Source: Chrysomallon squamiferum (Eukaryota; Mollusca; Gastropoda; Neomphalida; Peltospiridae). From it: a stretch of DNA of 52,500 bases. The DNA lies in contig CM022669.1 of the NCBI GenBank assembly GCA_012295275.1, positions 18,736,091-18,788,590 of the forward strand, read 5' to 3'. Positions 48,235-52,500 of the stretch are shown one piece after another. The position numbers were made by a program, and so were the translations under genes. The notes under the pieces are model-generated. The model saw only the letters and a list, made by a program, of their open reading frames with translations, was not told the origin of the DNA and searched no databases. Every line of letters begins with the position of its first letter. Position 1 is the stretch's first letter.

Positions 48235-48367
48235 TAACAACACCAACAATAATAATAAATACATCTCTGAAAATCCTAAACTTAAATTTTTCCATGAAAA
48301 AAAGAAAAGAATGTAAATGTCCAGATGTTCTTACAACTTGATCACTTTTCTAAAATTCCATCATTTT

Positions 48368-48446
<79 letters not shown>
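48149..48446. repeat. Two (AAT)n arrays
   Basis: 48149-48234 (about 28 units) and 48369-48446 with one AAATAAT break. Confidence 0.96.
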
Positions 48447-48447
<1 letters not shown>

Positions 48448-48655
48448 TTATCATTAATAATTTGGGAAATATCAGATATTAAAGTAATTTAGAAAAAAGG
48501 TAATTAGTAAAATATAAATTAAACATACGGTTTAGTCTGTGGAATATCTGTATTAAATAATATTTCTTAAAGTTATGATAATTCTTATCACCATTCTTAA
48601 TAATATCAGTCATCATAAATAACAATATTGTCATAATAAACATAACCATGAAAAT
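48447..48655. other. AT-rich DNA, nothing recognised
   Basis: Unique low-GC sequence. Confidence 0.35.
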
Positions 48656-48739
48656 CATGGTTGTTGTTATTATTATTATATTCGTCTTTTAGAAATTATG
48701 TAAAGAATTATATATATGTATTTGTGTATATATGTGATT

Positions 48740-48740
48740 G

Positions 48741-48787
<47 letters not shown>

Positions 48788-48813
48788 ATCTATATATATA
48801 TATCATATATCTA

Positions 48814-48852
<39 letters not shown>

Positions 48853-48960
48853 TTATTTATAGATAGATAGATAGATAGACAGATAGACAGATAGATAGAT
48901 AGATAGACACACATATACATATATAAACAGATGTATGTAACCGAATATATATACATATAT
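48740..48960. repeat. (TG), (TA), (GATA/GACA) chain
   Basis: TG at about 48750-48783, TA at about 48818-48848, GATA at about 48861-48908. Confidence 0.95.
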
Positions 48961-48965
48961 ATTAT

Positions 48966-49145
48966 TCTTCGTCTTCTTCTTCTTCTTTTCTTCTTCTTCT
49001 TCTTCTTATTATTATTATTACTGTTGTTGTTGTTGTTGTTGCTGTTGTTGTTGCTGCTGCTGATCCTGCTGTTGTTGTTTTTGTTATTATTATTGTTGTT
49101 GTTGTTGTAGTTGTTGCTGCTGTTGTTGTTATTATTATTACCTTT
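48966..49145. repeat. (CTT), (ATT), (GTT), (GCT) composite
   Basis: The same CTT-ATT-GTT block order as at 14482-14590, with GCT units in the GTT part. Confidence 0.95.
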
Positions 49146-50365
49146 ATTATTTAATTATTACTGTTATTGTTACTGTTGTTGCTATAGTTGTTATACATTT
49201 TATTGTTTTTTTTTTTAATCTAGTTCATCAGCTTTAATCGACTTTGTTGATAAAACTTCACACAGATTAAGAAAACATAAGAAAATAATTAAGGATAAAA
49301 AATTACTGTTAACTATTTTACAACACGCAGATTAAATATATATATTTTTTTAAATCAATAAGTCATTTTGTTATTTAAATTATGTATGATTGAAAAATGA
49401 TGTAAATGAAAACTGATTAACGTATTTTCACAATGCACGGTAATTTAATTTTTTATTTTTATTTATTTAATATTATTTTAATTCTTAAAATAATAAAATA
49501 AAAATTCTTACCTGCCATTATAACAGCGAAAATATTACATTCAATTAAAAGTTAATAAATATTTATTCGGTTGCCTCCTGGTGAAATTTTAAAATTTAAA
49601 CTGATGACAGAATTAAGGAATATGTTTTATTAATGCACAAAATGAGCTGTTTCATCAAGGGTGAAAAAAAAGAAGAAGAAGAAAAGAGAGAGTGAGAGAG
49701 AAAAAAAAGTTTTATTAATAGACGTCTATTTTGGTTATTAAACCTCTCTGTCTCTCTCTGAATTAATTTTCAGAATATTAAATTACTAATTATATGCCTT
49801 TGTTATTATTATTTATTTTTATTAATTTAATTTAATTCTATTTAGTTTCAATATTATTAAACTTCGTAAAAAGGTAAAATACATTATAATAAAAAAAAAG
49901 ATCTGTCTTAAATATGATCAAGGTGTAAAAATAAGAATAACAAAAAGTTTCAGAAGTACTGATATATATATATATATATATATACCAGAACCTGTTTCAA
50001 AGTAGTTTTCAAAAAGAAACATGTAACAGATAAAACATAATTAGCATAAAGAGAAACACGCGTTTCTTTGTTCTGTTAACGGTCGAAATAAAAAGACAGA
50101 ACTCAGAGAACAAAGACAAGAACAACAACAACTAAAAACAAGTAGTGAAGAAAAGAAAAGAAAAAATACAATAAAAAGAAAGTAGATGAAGAAATGAAAG
50201 AAGAATTAAATTAGAATAGGAAAACGAAAGAAAATGGAAAGAAGAAGGAGGAGAAAGACATAACAACAATAGGATAAAAGTGTATAAGATTTATACAAAT
50301 TATACGAAAAAAGATGAAAATAAATGGAAAAAATAAGATTTAAAAATATAGAAAAACATAGAAAA
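49146..50365. other. AT-rich intergenic DNA
   Basis: (TA)n at about 49962-49983; A/G-rich 50100-50365. No gene is seen. Confidence 0.4.
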
Positions 50366-50560
50366 GAAAAAGACAAAAAAAAAAAAAAAAGAAAAAAAAA
50401 GAAGAAAAATTAAATAAAACAGAAACTAAAGAAATAAATTTAAAAAAAGACAAGAAAACCGAAGAAAAAGAAAGAAAAAGAAAAAGAAAAATACGAAACA
50501 GGACGAAGAAATAAATAACAAAACAGAACAAAAAAAAAAAAAAAAAAAAAAGATGCTGAT
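50366..50560. repeat. Purine-rich low complexity and poly-A
   Basis: GAAA/AAAAG units; A run about 50530-50550. Confidence 0.92.
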
Positions 50561-50589
50561 AATAACAGGTCGACCATCACTGAAATAAT

Positions 50590-50885
50590 TTACATGCGTT
50601 TCATATTTTCATTGAATTGGGGAAACCATTTAACGTGAATTAGTCCGCGAGAGAGGCTGGCAGTCTCGCTTCACTCCCTCCCACTCCGCCGTCACACGTT
50701 GTGAATCATAATGCGTGTTTACACACACGAAACAACGAGACCGCTTGTCACATGAAGTGGTGCGGACCCCTCCAGTGTCTCCCCTTCTCCTGAGTGACAG
50801 CTCTCTATTTACCGGATATTTGTGTAATTCGGCAGGCTCTCTGATACGACAATGTACCAATTTCGTTTGCTGACGGCGGTAGGTC
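50590..50885. promoter_or_regulatory. Repeat-free island upstream of FoxQ2 (candidate enhancer)
   Basis: GC-balanced, sharply bounded by poly-A tracts, about 3.9 kb upstream of the FoxQ2 ATG. GTGTTTACAC at 50715-50724 contains the forkhead consensus TGTTTAC. No coding is supported. Regulatory function is inferred from position and composition only. Confidence 0.35.
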
Positions 50886-50888
50886 AGG

Positions 50889-50889
50889 A

Positions 50890-50933
<44 letters not shown>

Positions 50934-50978
50934 AGAAGAAAGAAAGAAAACACACACATATACATACATACATATGTA

Positions 50979-51022
<44 letters not shown>
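50889..51022. repeat. Poly-A of about 42, then (TA)n
   Basis: A run 50889-50930, GAAA/CATA units, then TA at about 50982-51022. Confidence 0.96.
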
Positions 51023-51035
<13 letters not shown>

Positions 51036-51660
51036 AATATAACTCGCATGTACCTGTTATGTTGTTAATACAACTGATGTCAACCACTGATAGTAGATGA
51101 ATGAATCTAATTCTTTTTTTTTTTTTTTTTTTAAGAATAATAACAAGCTTGCAATTTACTGACTGCTCGAAAGGTGCTTCGGGGTATGTTGAATATGGCT
51201 GCAATGTCAAATGAAAGAGCTCCATGTTTTTCTAAGGATATTTAGGCTCGTGTTTTGATAAAGTGTTAATTTATCCAAATAAGTACTCTATAGCAGGCTC
51301 GGAGAGGGAGAAAAGATGTGTAAAATAAGTGTGTAGTTTGTGGGTATTGAAAACAAAATGTGTGGGTGTACCTTTGACATGCTTTCTTGTATGTTTCGTT
51401 CTATTACGTTTCTTTATGTTTTCACTTGTTATTGAATTATATTTTAAAGTTTAGCGTTTGTTTGTTTGTTTGTTTGTTTGTGTGTTTAATTTATTTACAA
51501 GTTTTATTTATATTTTATCGTTTTATTCGCAGTTAATTGCTGTATTTTTATTTAGTTTAGTTTATTGTGGATTCACATGATTTATAGATGGAAAGAATGA
51601 AAGAGAAACAGAGAGAAAACAAAAATGAGAGAAAAGATAAACGGAGAGACACATAGAGAG
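51023..51660. other. Intergenic DNA
   Basis: T run 51113-51132; unique 51133-51400; (TTTG)n at about 51456-51483. No gene is seen. Confidence 0.4.
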
Positions 51661-51668
51661 AAAAGGAG

Positions 51669-51686
51669 CCAGATAGACAGACAGAC

Positions 51687-51764
<78 letters not shown>
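51669..51764. repeat. (CAGA)n then (GA)n
   Basis: About 37 pure GA units from 51691. Confidence 0.97.
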
Positions 51765-51767
<3 letters not shown>

Positions 51768-52500
51768 GTTATTTTGGCTATACTTGTTAAATCAAATAAC
51801 AGGCTAACAAAGTAAATTTTATTTTTGAAAATACTTGTTTAGAAATGGGAAAACGTGTACCAGCTACATTTTTTAGTTCAACAGTTGAGAGAAGTACAGA
51901 TGCACTCAAACAGTAAGCTTTCATATTGAAATGACAACATTTACAATTATTATATATTTATAGGCTATTTACCGGAGCATTAAAACTCTTTGTTTAAAGT
52001 TTAGAAACACACAAATATTTAAATTTCATCACACAAGGAAAACAGTAAAAATCGATGAGCGTGAAGGCAAAACGGAGAAAAGAAAGAACGTTTTGTTTTT
52101 AGTTGATTACTGGTTTCAGAATAACGATTAAATTTTCAGAAGTAGATTTATATTTATTATGCATTTTTTCCTGACTGGATTTTTTATTTTTGTTACTTGT
52201 TGTTGTCACTGTCGTAATGCTAATGTTGTTATTTTTTTGCTGTTATTATTATTGTTGTTGTTATTGTTGTTGTTGTTGTTATCATTTTATTTATTCCTAT
52301 TTCAGTCGAAGTCTATAGAAATCGAAAGAATTATCAGCTTCTTCTTATTGTTATTATAATCATCGTTATCATCAGTGTCATCATCATATTTCGTTGATTT
52401 GTTTCTCTTTTTTTTCTGAATATTGTCTGCTTACGGAAGACAGATTAAAATTATTTACTTCTAAACAGATTAGATAATTGGATTAGCAAATAACAGTAAT
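51765..52500. other. Intergenic DNA with (GTT)/(ATT)n
   Basis: 52225-52285 is a GTT/ATT mixture; 51780-52150 is unique and AT-rich. No gene is seen. Confidence 0.4.

Overview
The window looks like AT-rich, animal nuclear DNA dominated by simple repeats. It contains one gene I can identify with confidence: an intronless forkhead transcription factor of the FoxQ2 class on the minus strand (45334-46725). The density of (ATT)n, (CTA)n, (GA)n, (CATA)n, (AAAT)n and (TA)n arrays, together with the form of the FoxQ2 protein, fits a spiralian invertebrate, most likely a mollusc. The phylum is inference; the metazoan origin is secure because forkhead genes with an EH1-type Groucho motif are animal regulators. 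There is no sign of bacterial, phage or plasmid DNA.

Layout: positions 1 to about 45300 lie downstream (3') of FoxQ2 and hold no coding region I can support. Short, more GC-balanced single-copy islands (for example 1-700, 2880-3260, 4540-5120, 8640-9060, 10240-10470, 11140-11520, 14930-15500, 16560-17110, 17840-18740, 19790-20230, 25720-26330, 30080-30560, 31880-32240) are separated by microsatellite deserts. Within this stretch are four longer-period tandem repeats: about 95 bp at 7185-7570, 51-58 bp at 8000-8630, 95/107 bp at 16171-16372, and about 41.5 bp at 21225-21490. There are also two near-perfect hairpins with (TA)n loops (19126-19188 and 43968-44047) and a dispersed repeat of about 155 bp present twice (25111-25270 and 28759-28942).

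The FoxQ2 locus itself is compact. The 463-codon single exon has an in-frame stop just upstream of its ATG, a forkhead domain in its first half, an EH1-like motif C-terminal to the forkhead, and an acidic tract encoded by a G+A-rich repeat. The 480 bp upstream is the longest repeat-poor, GC-balanced stretch beside the gene. It carries a TATA-like box, an inverted CCAAT box, a perfect palindromic CRE and two overlapping upstream ORFs. A second repeat-poor island lies about 3.9 kb upstream (50590-50885) and contains a canonical forkhead site.

The most interesting unexplained structure is the 41-42 bp tandem array at 21225-21490. Each of five consecutive units carries a forkhead core (RYAAAYA) in the same orientation, spaced by about four helical turns, on the same contig as a forkhead gene. 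Whether it is regulatory or only an AT-rich minisatellite cannot be decided from sequence alone.
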